Source of the DNA: Microbacterium ginsengisoli
GTDB taxonomy: Bacteria > Actinomycetota > Actinomycetes > Actinomycetales > Microbacteriaceae
Direction: 5' to 3'
Length of the DNA: 64,000 nt
Assembly (NCBI RefSeq): GCF_000956535.1
Contig: NZ_JYIY01000068.1
Span: 17,826-81,825, forward strand
Each line of letters starts with the position of its first letter. Position 1 is the first letter of the stretch. The notes under the pieces were generated by a model, which searched no databases, had not been told where the DNA came from, and saw only the letters and a program-made list of their open reading frames with translations. The translations under genes were made by a program, and so were the position numbers. Shown here in pieces: positions 34,284 through 42,998 of the stretch.

Positions 34284-36115
34284 GCCTCTTCTTTCACCGG
34301 TGCGGATGCAGGCGTCTGACCGGGTAGCCGGACGGCGTTGGTGGCAGCCGTCGGGGGCTGCGTGTCAGCCCGCCAGGTCACGTTCACCGGAATGGGCCCG
34401 TTGGGCAGCCACGGCTGTTCCTTGACCGCATCTGCCACCTTCCACGTTCCCCTCTCGATCACTCCGAGCGCGGCATCGATGATCTGATACGACTGCGTGC
34501 CTCGGGTGATGGGCTGCGATTCGACCCAGAATACGACGAACTCTCCCGGCAGGAAGTGGCACCGAGACTGCAGCGCCCGGATGAGACTCGCGTCGTGCAG
34601 GTGGCCGTCGCCGAAGTTGAACCCGATGACCGAGTTGCAGGCGAACTCCCCCTCGCGCACCGTGCGCGTGTCGATGTCCGGGAGGGTGCGGTAGGCGAGG
34701 GAGAACAGGCCGCGTCCCTGGCTGTGCATCGACCGCCAAGCGATCGTCTGCTGCATCGTGATCTCCGCCGCGACGTACGGGTAGCCCATTTGCTGCAGCT
34801 GGTCGACCTGGTTCGAGGTGGGCCGGATGACGGCATCCAGCTTCTTCTCCGCACCCGGCGTGAACGTCCAGATCGCGGACGCCCAGTTCCCGGCGTACTG
34901 ACGCAGCGACGGCAGGAACGACACCTTGTCGGGGCGGATGTTTCCGAGCACCGGGAAGAACAGCAACCCGACGGCCACTGCGGCACCGATCCACACGTTC
35001 GAGAAGTCGAGCACGCTGAACCCGTTCCACGACGGGAAGCCGAGGAACAGCGTGATGGCCCCGAAGGCGAACAGGAGGTTCCACTCGAGCGGCACCGCGA
35101 GCGGGAAGGTGGAGACGATGAACAGGCAGTAGCCGACCATGATGATCACCGCACCGAGGGTGACCCACTGGTTGGTGGAGAACAGCAGCACGAGGGGGAC
35201 AATGAACTCCACACCGGCGCCCATCCCGTGCGCCATGAAGTGCGCGAAGCCCGAGGGCCGGATGTCGTCGGGGAAGTTGCGGTACATCGAGCGCTTGAGC
35301 CACATCGGCGGCCAGAACGGGGTGTTGGAGATCATCGCCGGGATCACGAACGGGAAGTGCCGGCCGATCTTCGACAGGGCCGCCCCGGCCCAGACGATGA
35401 CGATCAGCATCTTCAACGCGATGATCATGTCCACGAACGGCAGCGCGACGAAGAACACGAGCGCCGGGAGGTACTGCTCGATGCGGGCTGCGAGGGCGAT
35501 CGTCTTGTCACGAACACCGACGAGGACGAGCAGCACGATCGCCGCGATCACCGGAATCGGCTGAATCAGTCCGCTCGTGTTGTCCGGGAGCACGGCCGAC
35601 AGCGCTGCGGTGGGCTGACCGGGGAGCACGAGCGCGGTCGCGAGTGCCAGCAGGAATCCGAGGTACAACACGACGTCGAACACGGTCCGCGTGTCGCCGG
35701 CGGTACCGGGCACCCACGCCCACGGGCGCAACCGGATCGTTCCGGGTCGCGCCCAGAAGAGGATGCCGCCCAGCATGGGCTTGAACTTGCCGGCGATCGC
35801 GCCCCACGATCCGGCTATGCCGATCGCCTCCAGCAGCATCGTCCAGACGATCGCCTTCTGATAGACGATCGGCGCGTTCCACCACAGGTTCACCTGCCAG
35901 AACCATCCGACCCCGCTGGTCGCGGTGATGATGACGGTGCCGAGGAACAGCCAGAGCACGGCGACTTTGACGACATATGTGGTCGCGATCATCCGTGGGG
36001 ATCCGAATCCGTACTCGACCCAGTGCAGGGACAGCGCACGGATGCGGTCGCGGAGGGGTTGGTGGAGGAAGGTCTCCAGATCGACGGGCGGGAAGTCCCC
36101 GGTTTTGAATCCCAT
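34280..36115 (-). CDS. DUF3556 transmembrane protein
   Basis: 611 aa. MGFKTGDFPPVDLETFLHQPLRDRIRALSLHWVEYGFGSPRM is the strongly conserved N-terminus of DUF3556 proteins known from mycobacteria and Rhodococcus; roughly nine hydrophobic helices follow and the C-terminal third (from about residue 400) is soluble. Function unknown. It sits between an acyl-adenylating enzyme and a FAD oxidoreductase in an operon, and similar gene sets in mycolic-acid actinobacteria have lipid-related neighbours, which supports a lipid role only by association. Confidence 0.85.
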   Translation of the reverse strand: MGFKTGDFPPVDLETFLHQPLRDRIRALSLHWVEYGFGSPRMIATTYVVKVAVLWLFLGTVIITATSGVGWFWQVNLWWNAPIVYQKAIVWTMLLEAIGIAGSWGAIAGKFKPMLGGILFWARPGTIRLRPWAWVPGTAGDTRTVFDVVLYLGFLLALATALVLPGQPTAALSAVLPDNTSGLIQPIPVIAAIVLLVLVGVRDKTIALAARIEQYLPALVFFVALPFVDMIIALKMLIVIVWAGAALSKIGRHFPFVIPAMISNTPFWPPMWLKRSMYRNFPDDIRPSGFAHFMAHGMGAGVEFIVPLVLLFSTNQWVTLGAVIIMVGYCLFIVSTFPLAVPLEWNLLFAFGAITLFLGFPSWNGFSVLDFSNVWIGAAVAVGLLFFPVLGNIRPDKVSFLPSLRQYAGNWASAIWTFTPGAEKKLDAVIRPTSNQVDQLQQMGYPYVAAEITMQQTIAWRSMHSQGRGLFSLAYRTLPDIDTRTVREGEFACNSVIGFNFGDGHLHDASLIRALQSRCHFLPGEFVVFWVESQPITRGTQSYQIIDAALGVIERGTWKVADAVKEQPWLPNGPIPVNVTWRADTQPPTAATNAVRLPGQTPASAPVKEEA

Positions 36116-36166
36116 GTCAGCTCCTTTGATGAGGGATGGATCGTTGCTGGTTGCGCGTCGTGAGCG

Positions 36167-37627
36167 TCAGACGGCGGCGAGGCTGTGACGCAGCGCTGGC
36201 TTGTCGACTTTTCCGACGGGGTTGCGGGGAAGCGCGTCGAGGATCTCCAGTGCGACAGGAACCTTGATCTTCGCGAGGCCCAGGCGACAGTGGGCGATGA
36301 GCGCGTCGGCATCCACCTCGGCGCCGGGGGCCAGCACGACGAACGCGACCGGCACTTCGCCCAGGACCGGGTCGGGCCGTCCGACGACAGCGGCTTCGAG
36401 GACCGCGGAGTGCGTCGCGAGGACCGATTCGATCTCCTTCGGGTAGATGTTCTCCCCACCGCGGATGATCATGTCTTTGATCCGGTCGACGATCCGCAGG
36501 TACCCGTCCTCGTCGAGGATGCCGACGTCTCCGGTGCGCAGCCACCCATCGGGGATCGCCTCGGCGGTCGCTTCGATCCGGTTGAGGTACCCGCGCATGA
36601 CAGTGGGACCCGAGATCGCGACCTCGCCGCGCTCTCCCGTGGGCACATCCTCGCCGCGCGGGTCGACGACCCGGATGCGCTGACCGGGAAGCGCGGGACC
36701 CACCGTGCCCGGTTTACGGATGCCGGAGACCGGGTTGCACGCCGACGCGCACGTCGCCTCGGTCAGGCCGTAGCCTTCCGTGATCGACATGCCGAACCGG
36801 GACTCGCAGCGCTGCAACAGCTCGGGAGAAACCGGTGCGGCGCCACACACCGCGAACCGCAGCCGGCGTGTCTCGACCCGCTCGTCGGCGGGCAGGGCCG
36901 CGAGGTGGGCGAAGATCGCCGGGACGGCGGAGAAGTACGTCGGCTGGAACCGTTCCATCGCGTCGACGAAGCTGCGGGGAGCGAACCGCTCCAACACCGT
37001 CACCCGAGCACCGACCGTGAACGGGGCAAGCAGCGTGACGCAGATCGAGTTGACATGGAACAGCGGCAGCACCAGCAGGGCATGGTCCGACGCGGTCAAT
37101 CCGAAGTGCTGCGCCATCGACGTGGCCATCGCCTCGAGGTTGCGGTGGTCGAGCATCACACCCTTCGGGCTGCCGGTGGACCCGCTCGTGTACACGAGGA
37201 GCGCCAGTCTGTCCGGATCGACGGTGATCGCGTCCCGCGAGGTCGCCGATCGGCGCAACTCATCCGCGGCGAGCGACGGCACGTCAACCCCTTCCATCGC
37301 GGCGCCCACGAGAAGACGCGCACGTGAATCCTCGAGTTGATAGGACACTTCACGCGCGGTGAGGGTCGGGTTGATGGGAGTTGCGACCACGCCTCGGATC
37401 CACGCCCCGAGCGTGGCCACCACGAGCTCCACCGAGTTGGGGAGCATGATGCCGATGACGTCGCCCTGGCGGATGCCGAGCTCATCGAGCTGCTCGGCGA
37501 ATGCGCGCGCCTCATCCTCGAGTTGGGCGTAGGTCAGCGCACGGTGCACGTCCTGCACGCACGGCCGGGCCGAACCCGCGGCGGGCCCCGCCCACGGAAG
37601 CTGCGTGAGTGGCGATGAATCGATCAC
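36167..37627 (-). CDS. Class I adenylate-forming (acyl-CoA ligase) enzyme
   Basis: 486 aa. AMP-binding motifs LLVYTSGSTGSPKGVML, EGYGLTEATCA, GWLRTGDVGILDEDGYLRIVDRIKDMIIRGGENIYPKEIE and the C-terminal catalytic lysine region PRNPVGKVDKPAL are complete, so it should activate a carboxylic acid as acyl-AMP and pass it to CoA. First gene of the operon with DUF3556, the phytoene-dehydrogenase-like gene and the PucR regulator. The palindrome 104-120 bp upstream of its start is a candidate operator. Confidence 0.9.
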   Translation of the reverse strand: MIDSSPLTQLPWAGPAAGSARPCVQDVHRALTYAQLEDEARAFAEQLDELGIRQGDVIGIMLPNSVELVVATLGAWIRGVVATPINPTLTAREVSYQLEDSRARLLVGAAMEGVDVPSLAADELRRSATSRDAITVDPDRLALLVYTSGSTGSPKGVMLDHRNLEAMATSMAQHFGLTASDHALLVLPLFHVNSICVTLLAPFTVGARVTVLERFAPRSFVDAMERFQPTYFSAVPAIFAHLAALPADERVETRRLRFAVCGAAPVSPELLQRCESRFGMSITEGYGLTEATCASACNPVSGIRKPGTVGPALPGQRIRVVDPRGEDVPTGERGEVAISGPTVMRGYLNRIEATAEAIPDGWLRTGDVGILDEDGYLRIVDRIKDMIIRGGENIYPKEIESVLATHSAVLEAAVVGRPDPVLGEVPVAFVVLAPGAEVDADALIAHCRLGLAKIKVPVALEILDALPRNPVGKVDKPALRHSLAAV

Positions 37628-37730
37628 AGGTACTCCTTCTCCATCGAAGGTGTCGATAAAAAGACACGTTCACGTTATGGAGCGCTCGGCTTCGCTCAGG
37701 AGGCCAATTCGCACCGTTCCGGGGCGGGGA

Positions 37731-37747
37731 TGGTGCACGGTGCACCA
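37731..37747. promoter_or_regulatory. 17-bp palindrome upstream of the AMP-ligase operon
   Basis: TGGTGCACGGTGCACCA is a perfect inverted repeat with 8-bp arms around a single central base. It lies 104 bp upstream of the AMP-ligase start and 40 bp beyond the end of the LtrA gene. Size and place suit a dimeric regulator; binding by the PucR protein of the same operon is a guess. Confidence 0.6.
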
Positions 37748-37786
37748 GCCGCTTGCCGAACCCGTGCGGGTATCACCCCGTCGACA

Positions 37787-38962
37787 TCAGTTCGCCGCCT
37801 GTTCGCGTTCGCCCACTTCCGTCGCGATGGCGGCGAGGACGAGCCCCACTGCGGTGAGGGCGGTCGTGGAAAGGTTCCCTGAGATCGTGCCGGCGAGGAC
37901 GGTGAGCACACCGAGAAGGTAGAGCGCGTTGCCGATGCGAGTGAGGGTGTGTCGAGTGGTGAGCCACCACACGCTCAGCAGGTACAGCGCGACGGGGACC
38001 GTGAAAGTGGCCGCGGCGGCGATGGGCGTGAGCGCGCTGTGCCCCGATGCCACATCGATTTCGACCTCGATGCCGGCAGAGAAGGCGCCCGCGGCGGCGA
38101 AGATGACGTAGTGGAAGTACCCGAACAGCAGCGACGTGCCGAGTGCGGAGGTGTGATGACGGTGGGTGCGTGCGAAGTACACCCACCACATCCCGGCCGC
38201 GGTGATCAGGCCGAACGCGGAGATCGAGAGCAGTTCCGGGATGTGGTCGCCGGCTTCGGCGGCTTCGAGGACCGCGTTGGTGGAGGCGAGGATCGATTCG
38301 CCGAGGAGGATCAGGGTGAATAGGCCGTACCGCTCGGTGATGTGGTGCGGGTTCCACGGCGTCGCTCTGTGCCGTTCGGCGAAGACGGGGACAGCGATCT
38401 CCGCGATGACGAGCACGAAGAATCCGATGAAGCCCGCTACGGGTGGGAGGGTGAGGCGTGCGAGCCAGAGGATCTGCACGATGACGATTCCGATCGCGTA
38501 CCGCAGCGCCGTGCCGCGAAGCGATTGATCGCTGATCGCTGCCCGCACCCATTGCCCGACGAGCGCGAGGCGCATGACGACGTAGCCGATGGTGACGAGA
38601 GTGAAGTCGTAGTGCTCCATCGCGGGTCCCGCACCCGCAGCGAGCACCAGCACCCCCGCCATCTGCAGGATCGTCATGATCCGGTACAGCCAGTCGTCGG
38701 TGTCGAACGATGCGGCGAACCAGGTGAAGTTCATCCAGGCCCACCAGATCGCGAAGAACACCATCAGGTACCCGAGTGCCCCCTGAGCCGCGTGGCCGTC
38801 GGCGTAGAGGTGATGCAGCGCCTGCGATGACAGTGAGACGGCGACGACGAAGACGAGGTCGAAGAAGAGTTCAAGGGTGCTCGCGGTGCGGCCCCGCTCG
38901 TGCGGGTCGCGTCCGGTCATCCGGCGCAGTGCTCGCAGCGGAGCGGGGCGAGGGTCGCTCAT
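37787..38962 (-). CDS. Low-temperature-requirement protein A (LtrA) family membrane protein
   Basis: 391 aa with about 11 helices. TASTLELFFDLVFVVAVSLSSQALHHL is the signature start of LtrA proteins, and ITERYGLFTLILLGESI is the second conserved motif. The ATG at 38962 (MSDPRPAPL) is preferred over a longer upstream frame. LtrA was found in Listeria as needed for growth in the cold; the molecular role is unknown. It lies 105 bp after the SnoaL-like gene in the same direction. Confidence 0.88.
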   Translation of the reverse strand: MSDPRPAPLRALRRMTGRDPHERGRTASTLELFFDLVFVVAVSLSSQALHHLYADGHAAQGALGYLMVFFAIWWAWMNFTWFAASFDTDDWLYRIMTILQMAGVLVLAAGAGPAMEHYDFTLVTIGYVVMRLALVGQWVRAAISDQSLRGTALRYAIGIVIVQILWLARLTLPPVAGFIGFFVLVIAEIAVPVFAERHRATPWNPHHITERYGLFTLILLGESILASTNAVLEAAEAGDHIPELLSISAFGLITAAGMWWVYFARTHRHHTSALGTSLLFGYFHYVIFAAAGAFSAGIEVEIDVASGHSALTPIAAAATFTVPVALYLLSVWWLTTRHTLTRIGNALYLLGVLTVLAGTISGNLSTTALTAVGLVLAAIATEVGEREQAAN

Positions 38963-39066
38963 CGTGTCTCGATTCGTAGGACGGATGTCGTGGAGAGTGA
39001 CGCCCTCGTGACGCACAGTGGGGGCGGTGGCGTCACGAGGGCGTCGGGTAGGCCGTTCGGGTGGAC

Positions 39067-39402
39067 CTACCGCTCGGGTGGGATGGTGAAGCTTCGGATC
39101 AGCTCGCCGTTGATGACGAAGATCCCGGTGGACTCGCCGTTGAACACGCGGCTACGCCAGTCGAATCGGATGGTGGTCGTCGCGCCCTCGGTGGTCGCCG
39201 AGAGGACCTTCATCCGGGCGCCGGCGCCGATGGCATCCGACCCGGCCCACCTCCTGACCCGGTCAGGACCGCGGTACTCGGTGCCCCAGTCGTTGACCAG
39301 TCCGTCCTCCGTGAACACCGCGACGAACGCGTCGGTGTCCGCGTTGTTGATCGCATCCACGAACGCCGCGACAGGCGTCGGAAGGCCCTGAACATCGCTC
39401 AT
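39067..39402 (-). CDS. SnoaL-like domain protein
   Basis: 111 aa NTF2-like fold: VAAFVDAINNADTDAFVAVFTEDGLVNDWGTEYRGPDRVRRWAGSDAIGAG is typical. Starts at ATG 39402 behind GAGAGGAGAG. Follows the SDR gene by 26 bp, so it is in the same transcript under the control of the TetR regulator. The SDR-SnoaL pairing is common in small-molecule detoxification or polyketide-type clusters. Confidence 0.82.
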   Translation of the reverse strand: MSDVQGLPTPVAAFVDAINNADTDAFVAVFTEDGLVNDWGTEYRGPDRVRRWAGSDAIGAGARMKVLSATTEGATTTIRFDWRSRVFNGESTGIFVINGELIRSFTIPPER

Positions 39403-39428
39403 CTGATCTCTCCTCTCAGAGCCGCGGA

Positions 39429-40184
39429 TCAGCGGGTGGTGTATCCGCCGTTGGCGAAGATCGTCTGCCCGGTGATCCACCAGCCGTCGGTGGCGAGGAA
39501 GGTCACGATCGGTGCGATGTCCTCGATCTTCGTGAGCTGCCCGCCCATGCCCTGGGACTTGTGGAACTCGACCCGCTCGGGCGTCTCCTGACCGTAGAAG
39601 AAAGGTGTGTCCATCGGGCCGGGAGCGACCGCAGTGACCGAGATGCCACGGGAAGAGAACTCCTTCGCCGCCGCGCGGGTGAAGTGCTCGACCGGGCTCT
39701 TGCCGCCCGCATAGGTGGAGTACCCGTCGGTGAACGCGGCGAGCAGGCTCGTCACGATCGTGATGACCTTGCCACCACCGGCGACGTGCTTTCCGGCCTC
39801 CTTGATGAAGAAGTACGCGGCCTTGCTGTTGATGTCGAACATCGAGTCGTACTCATCCTCGGTGGTCTCCACGATTGGCTTGCGCAGGACCTTACCGACC
39901 GTGTTCACCGCGACATCGATCCGACCGATCGCCGCCTCGGCATCCGCGAACAGCTTCTCGACATTCGCCGGAGAGGTGAGATCACCGGAGAGAATGACGC
40001 CCTTGCCACCCGCGGCCTCGACCGCGGCGAGAGTCTCCTCAGCCTGCGGTCGGGTGGACTCCGAGTTGTAGTGGATCGCGACGTTTGCGCCCCGCGCTGC
40101 CGCCTGACGGCTGATCAGCCCTCCGAGGTTCTTCGCTCCGGCGGCGATCAGGACGTTCTTGCCCTTGAGTGTGTGGTCAGTCAT
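39429..40184 (-). CDS. Short-chain dehydrogenase/reductase (SDR)
   Basis: 251 aa classical-length SDR. The nucleotide motif is KNVLIAAGAKNLGGLIS instead of TGxxxGxG, NAG-type segment VNTVGK, catalytic Ser in TIVTSLLA and Tyr/Lys in STYAGGKSPVE (YxxxK), all present, so it should be active. Divergent from the TetR gene with an inverted repeat between, and it is the likely main target of that repressor. Confidence 0.87.
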   Translation of the reverse strand: MTDHTLKGKNVLIAAGAKNLGGLISRQAAARGANVAIHYNSESTRPQAEETLAAVEAAGGKGVILSGDLTSPANVEKLFADAEAAIGRIDVAVNTVGKVLRKPIVETTEDEYDSMFDINSKAAYFFIKEAGKHVAGGGKVITIVTSLLAAFTDGYSTYAGGKSPVEHFTRAAAKEFSSRGISVTAVAPGPMDTPFFYGQETPERVEFHKSQGMGGQLTKIEDIAPIVTFLATDGWWITGQTIFANGGYTTR

Positions 40185-40205
40185 GAAGACTCCTTCAGTC
40201 TATCT

Positions 40206-40231
40206 CGCTGATATGCCCTGCTATCTCAGCG
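40206..40231. promoter_or_regulatory. TetR-type operator between SDR and TetR genes
   Basis: CGCTGATAT at 40206-40214 and TATCTCAGCG at 40222-40231 form an imperfect inverted repeat (CGCTGA arms) in the 69-bp divergent gap. A further CTATCTCGCTGATA copy overlaps to the left. Likely bound by the adjacent TetR protein. Confidence 0.65.
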
Positions 40232-40253
40232 GTACACAAGGTACTATAGCGAT

Positions 40254-40958
40254 ATGACAGGTTCGTCACATCCCGATACACGAACTCGACTGCTCGACGC
40301 AGCAGCTGAGCGCATCGCCTCCGCGCCCGGCGAGGAAATCTCCCTGCGGGCCATCTGCGACGCCGCCGGAGTGAAAATGCCGACGCTCTACCACTTCTTC
40401 GGCAACAAAGAAGGCCTGCTCGATGCCGTCATCGAACGCGGCTTCGACCTCTACATGGCACGCAAGACCGCCGCCGAACCCAGCGGAGACCCCATCCAGG
40501 ACATCCGAGACGGGTGGGACGCGCACGTCGCCTTCGGCATCGAGAACCCCGGCTTCTACACCCTCATGTACGGGAAGATCCGACCCGGATACTCACCCGC
40601 CGCTCAAGAGCGCCCAAGCGCCGCGCTGCGAGCCCTCACCGGCGCCGCGGCCGACCAGAACCGACTCGTGGTCGATCCCGACCAGGCCGCCGCGCACATC
40701 CTCGTGACCAACATCGGAGTCACCCTCCGCCAGATCGTCCTCGCCAAAGCCGACCCCAAACTCTCCACCGCCGTACGGGAAGGCGCCATTGCCGCGATCA
40801 CCGGAACGGGCAGCGGCACCCCCGCCTACAGCCGACGCACAGAAATACATCGAGTCCTCGAACACGCCGCTGCGAACCCGGAGGTCCTCGGCACCGCCGA
40901 AACCCAGCTCCTGCAACAATGGCTCACCGAGCTCGCCCGCGAGAACGACGATACGTAG
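40254..40958 (+). CDS. TetR/AcrR-family transcriptional repressor
   Basis: 234 aa. N-terminal HTH: TRTRLLDAAAERIASAPGEEISLRAICDAAGVKMPTLYHFFGNKEGLLDAVI is canonical; the C-terminal ligand-binding domain is helical. Its ATG follows the divergent operator region directly. Predicted repressor of the SDR/SnoaL/LtrA genes. 189 bp of non-coding sequence follow (40959-41147) with nothing recognised. Confidence 0.9.
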   Translation: MTGSSHPDTRTRLLDAAAERIASAPGEEISLRAICDAAGVKMPTLYHFFGNKEGLLDAVIERGFDLYMARKTAAEPSGDPIQDIRDGWDAHVAFGIENPGFYTLMYGKIRPGYSPAAQERPSAALRALTGAAADQNRLVVDPDQAAAHILVTNIGVTLRQIVLAKADPKLSTAVREGAIAAITGTGSGTPAYSRRTEIHRVLEHAAANPEVLGTAETQLLQQWLTELARENDDT

Positions 40959-41147
40959 AGCTCGCGATCCCAGGCCCGGGAGATGACCCGAGCCCCGCCG
41001 ATACCTTCCGCACGACGTTTGGTCTGCGCTTTCGACGCCGGCAGGCAAACCATCAGACAGGTCACTCGGCCCGCTGTTGACGGCCGGAGAGGTAGACGAC
41101 GCCCGACGCAAGTGGCAGACTTCTCTGTTCTGCTTCGGGAGGTCAGC

Positions 41148-41588
41148 ATGGGCGAGGATGGGCCGGCGATCGATTGGGAAGGCGTGATCCGCGAGATGAT
41201 CATGCGTGCGACTGAGACGGCGCCCACCGAACCGGGCGTCTACAAGATGCCCTGCGGTGAGTGCGTGGTCGACTTCTTCATTACCGCTGAGGGCGAGGAG
41301 CGCTGGCTCGTCGCCGGGGACGAGCGCTCGTACACTCGTGAGACCGTCGCGATCGCCCGTCACGGAGACCACCCGTGGGAGCGGCTCTACACGCTCGCTG
41401 ACGCGGCCCGGGAATTGGCGAGACTGGCCGCCGCGAACGGCGGCGACATCGACCGAGTGCTCGAGGAGCTGGTCGAAGCGATCGACGACCGCGAGGTCGC
41501 ACGCGTCGCGCGTGAGCGCGGCGGCATGAGCACCGAAGCCCTCGAGGATGTCGCGGCGCGCTTCGACGTCGACCTCGATGAGCTGTAG
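41148..41588 (+). CDS. Hypothetical protein upstream of metallophosphoesterase
   Basis: 146 aa, acidic, no known family recognised. Segments: PTEPGVYKMPCGECVVDFFITAEGEERWLVAGDERSYTRETVAI, then a helical Ala/Arg-rich C-terminal half ending MSTEALEDVAARFDVDLDEL. Two cysteines in PCGEC might bind a metal. The ATG at 41148 follows GGGAGG. It precedes the metallophosphoesterase gene by 33 bp and is likely cotranscribed. Its position next to the Tn7-like module makes it a possible cargo gene. Confidence 0.7.
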   Translation: MGEDGPAIDWEGVIREMIMRATETAPTEPGVYKMPCGECVVDFFITAEGEERWLVAGDERSYTRETVAIARHGDHPWERLYTLADAARELARLAAANGGDIDRVLEELVEAIDDREVARVARERGGMSTEALEDVAARFDVDLDEL

Positions 41589-41621
41589 AAGCAGCCGCGA
41601 CTGCGAGCGTGGAGAGCAGCT

Positions 41622-42407
41622 GTGAGCGAGTATCCATGGTTCGACTTCGACCAGGTCGATTTCGTCACCTCGGACCAGCATTTCAGTCACGCACGGATCA
41701 GCGAACTCGCCGAGCGTCCGTTCGCGACCGTGGAGGAGATGAATGCCGAGCTGGTGCGACGGTGGAACGAGGTCATGGGACCGGAGGACACCGTCCTTCA
41801 TCTCGGTGACCTCGCGCTCGGGCCAATCGAGGAATCCGTCGGGCTGACCGCTCAGCTGAACGGGCGACGATTCCTCGTGCCCGGCAACCATGATCGGGTT
41901 TCGCCGGCAACGCAGTCCATGCGCGCGATTGAACGGTTCGCCCCGCTGTACGAGGCGGCCGGGTGGAGCATCCTCCCCGAGGTCATCGAGGGTACCCGTC
42001 GCGGGTACCGGATTCTGGCATCCCACTACCCTTACAGCGGCGACTCGCACGGTACCGACCGGCATACGACACACCGGCCGCGCGAGGACGATGGTGTTCC
42101 GCTGCTGCACGGTCACACGCATGCCCGCGATCACGGCCCGCACGGGCACGAGTTCCACGTCGGGGTCGACGCGCACGACTTCACGCCCATCCGCTTCACC
42201 GTCATCGACGACTGGATCCGCAGCCTGCCGGGCATCGAGACACGCCTGCAGGCCGCGACCCGGGAAGCGCGCACCGTGCTCGCCGATGTTGTCGGCGGCG
42301 AGACACCGGGATCGGACGCGCTGTTCTACCTGCAGGGATACAACGAGCTCGTCATCGTTCTTGAGGAGCTTCTCGACGCGCTCCCTCCCGACGAGCCGAA
42401 CGGGTAG
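41622..42407 (+). CDS. Calcineurin-like metallophosphoesterase
   Basis: 261 aa. All metal-binding blocks are seen in order: DQHFSH (DxH), HLGDLALG (GDx), VPGNHDR (GNHD), and LHGHTHARDHG (GHxH), so it should be an active two-metal phosphoesterase. The start GTG at 41622 follows GAGAGCAG. Its last 56 bp overlap the convergent hypothetical gene at 42352-42807. A role in nucleotide or nucleic-acid processing is possible; as the neighbour of a Tn7-like module it may be cargo. Confidence 0.85.
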   Translation: MSEYPWFDFDQVDFVTSDQHFSHARISELAERPFATVEEMNAELVRRWNEVMGPEDTVLHLGDLALGPIEESVGLTAQLNGRRFLVPGNHDRVSPATQSMRAIERFAPLYEAAGWSILPEVIEGTRRGYRILASHYPYSGDSHGTDRHTTHRPREDDGVPLLHGHTHARDHGPHGHEFHVGVDAHDFTPIRFTVIDDWIRSLPGIETRLQAATREARTVLADVVGGETPGSDALFYLQGYNELVIVLEELLDALPPDEPNG

Positions 42408-42807
42408 CCGGGAACAGGTCTTGGTTCGCGGTCGGGCCGGATCGGAGTGTGCGGGTCTCGGTCCGGTAGCGCACCCATCCCTGCCTCCGCCAATGCACCA
42501 TCACAAGGCTTCGGACCGCCCGAGAGGACCACGCCTCCTCATGGTCCCGGTAGGCAGGGTCTTGGGTGGCGAGTTCGGTGAACAGTTCGCGGAACGTCGG
42601 AGGTTGGCCGTGCTCGCGGGTGTAGCGGTGGATGATCTTTACCGCACGGCGCGCCCAGGCCGGCGCGGTCTTCGCTGACGTGAGTTCGGTGAACAGCGGC
42701 GCCAGGTGGGGCGCCGACCACGGCTTGTCGGTCCACCCGGAGTTGTTCCACTGCATCGAGTCGTGATGGAGGACCGGGTCGCCGTCCTCAGGAACGTCCG
42801 GGCTCAC
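42352..42807 (-). CDS. Hypothetical protein at end of Tn7-like gene set
   Basis: 151 aa. Sequence SPHLAPLFTELTSAKTAPAWARRAVKIIHRYTREHGQPPTFRELFTELATQDPAYRDHEEAWSSRAVRSLVMVHWRRQGWVRY resembles a helix-turn-helix-like region (GQPPTFRELF...) with a basic, Trp-rich C-terminal stretch. Not matched to a family. It overlaps by 4 bp with the next small gene and ends the leftward transposition operon. May be a DNA-binding accessory or cargo protein. Confidence 0.6.
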   Translation of the reverse strand: MSPDVPEDGDPVLHHDSMQWNNSGWTDKPWSAPHLAPLFTELTSAKTAPAWARRAVKIIHRYTREHGQPPTFRELFTELATQDPAYRDHEEAWSSRAVRSLVMVHWRRQGWVRYRTETRTLRSGPTANQDLFPATRSARREGARREAPQER

Positions 42808-42998
42808 CGCCGCTCCCCGCGGTCGACGGACGCGCCCACTGGCCCAGCGGGCGGCGTCGACGGAGAGCTGAGCTCAGCCTGTGACCCGGCGTCGCCCGTC
42901 ACGGCCATCAGCGCCGCGGTGTACTTCTCCCCGGTCACTTTCATGCGCTCCCGCGCTGCCCGTCGCAGACGACTGGAGGTCCGCTTCTTCTCGGTCAT
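42804..42998 (-). CDS. Small basic protein downstream of tniQ
   Basis: 64 aa. SSRLRRAARERMKVTGEKYTAALMAVTGDAG is a pattern (RAxxxMxxTGxxYTxAL) I know from many small genes in actinobacterial mobile elements, although its role is not established. Overlaps the start region of tniQ's stop by 4 bp on the same strand. Basic helix, possible DNA-binding. Confidence 0.6.
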   Translation of the reverse strand: MTEKKRTSSRLRRAARERMKVTGEKYTAALMAVTGDAGSQAELSSPSTPPAGPVGASVDRGERR

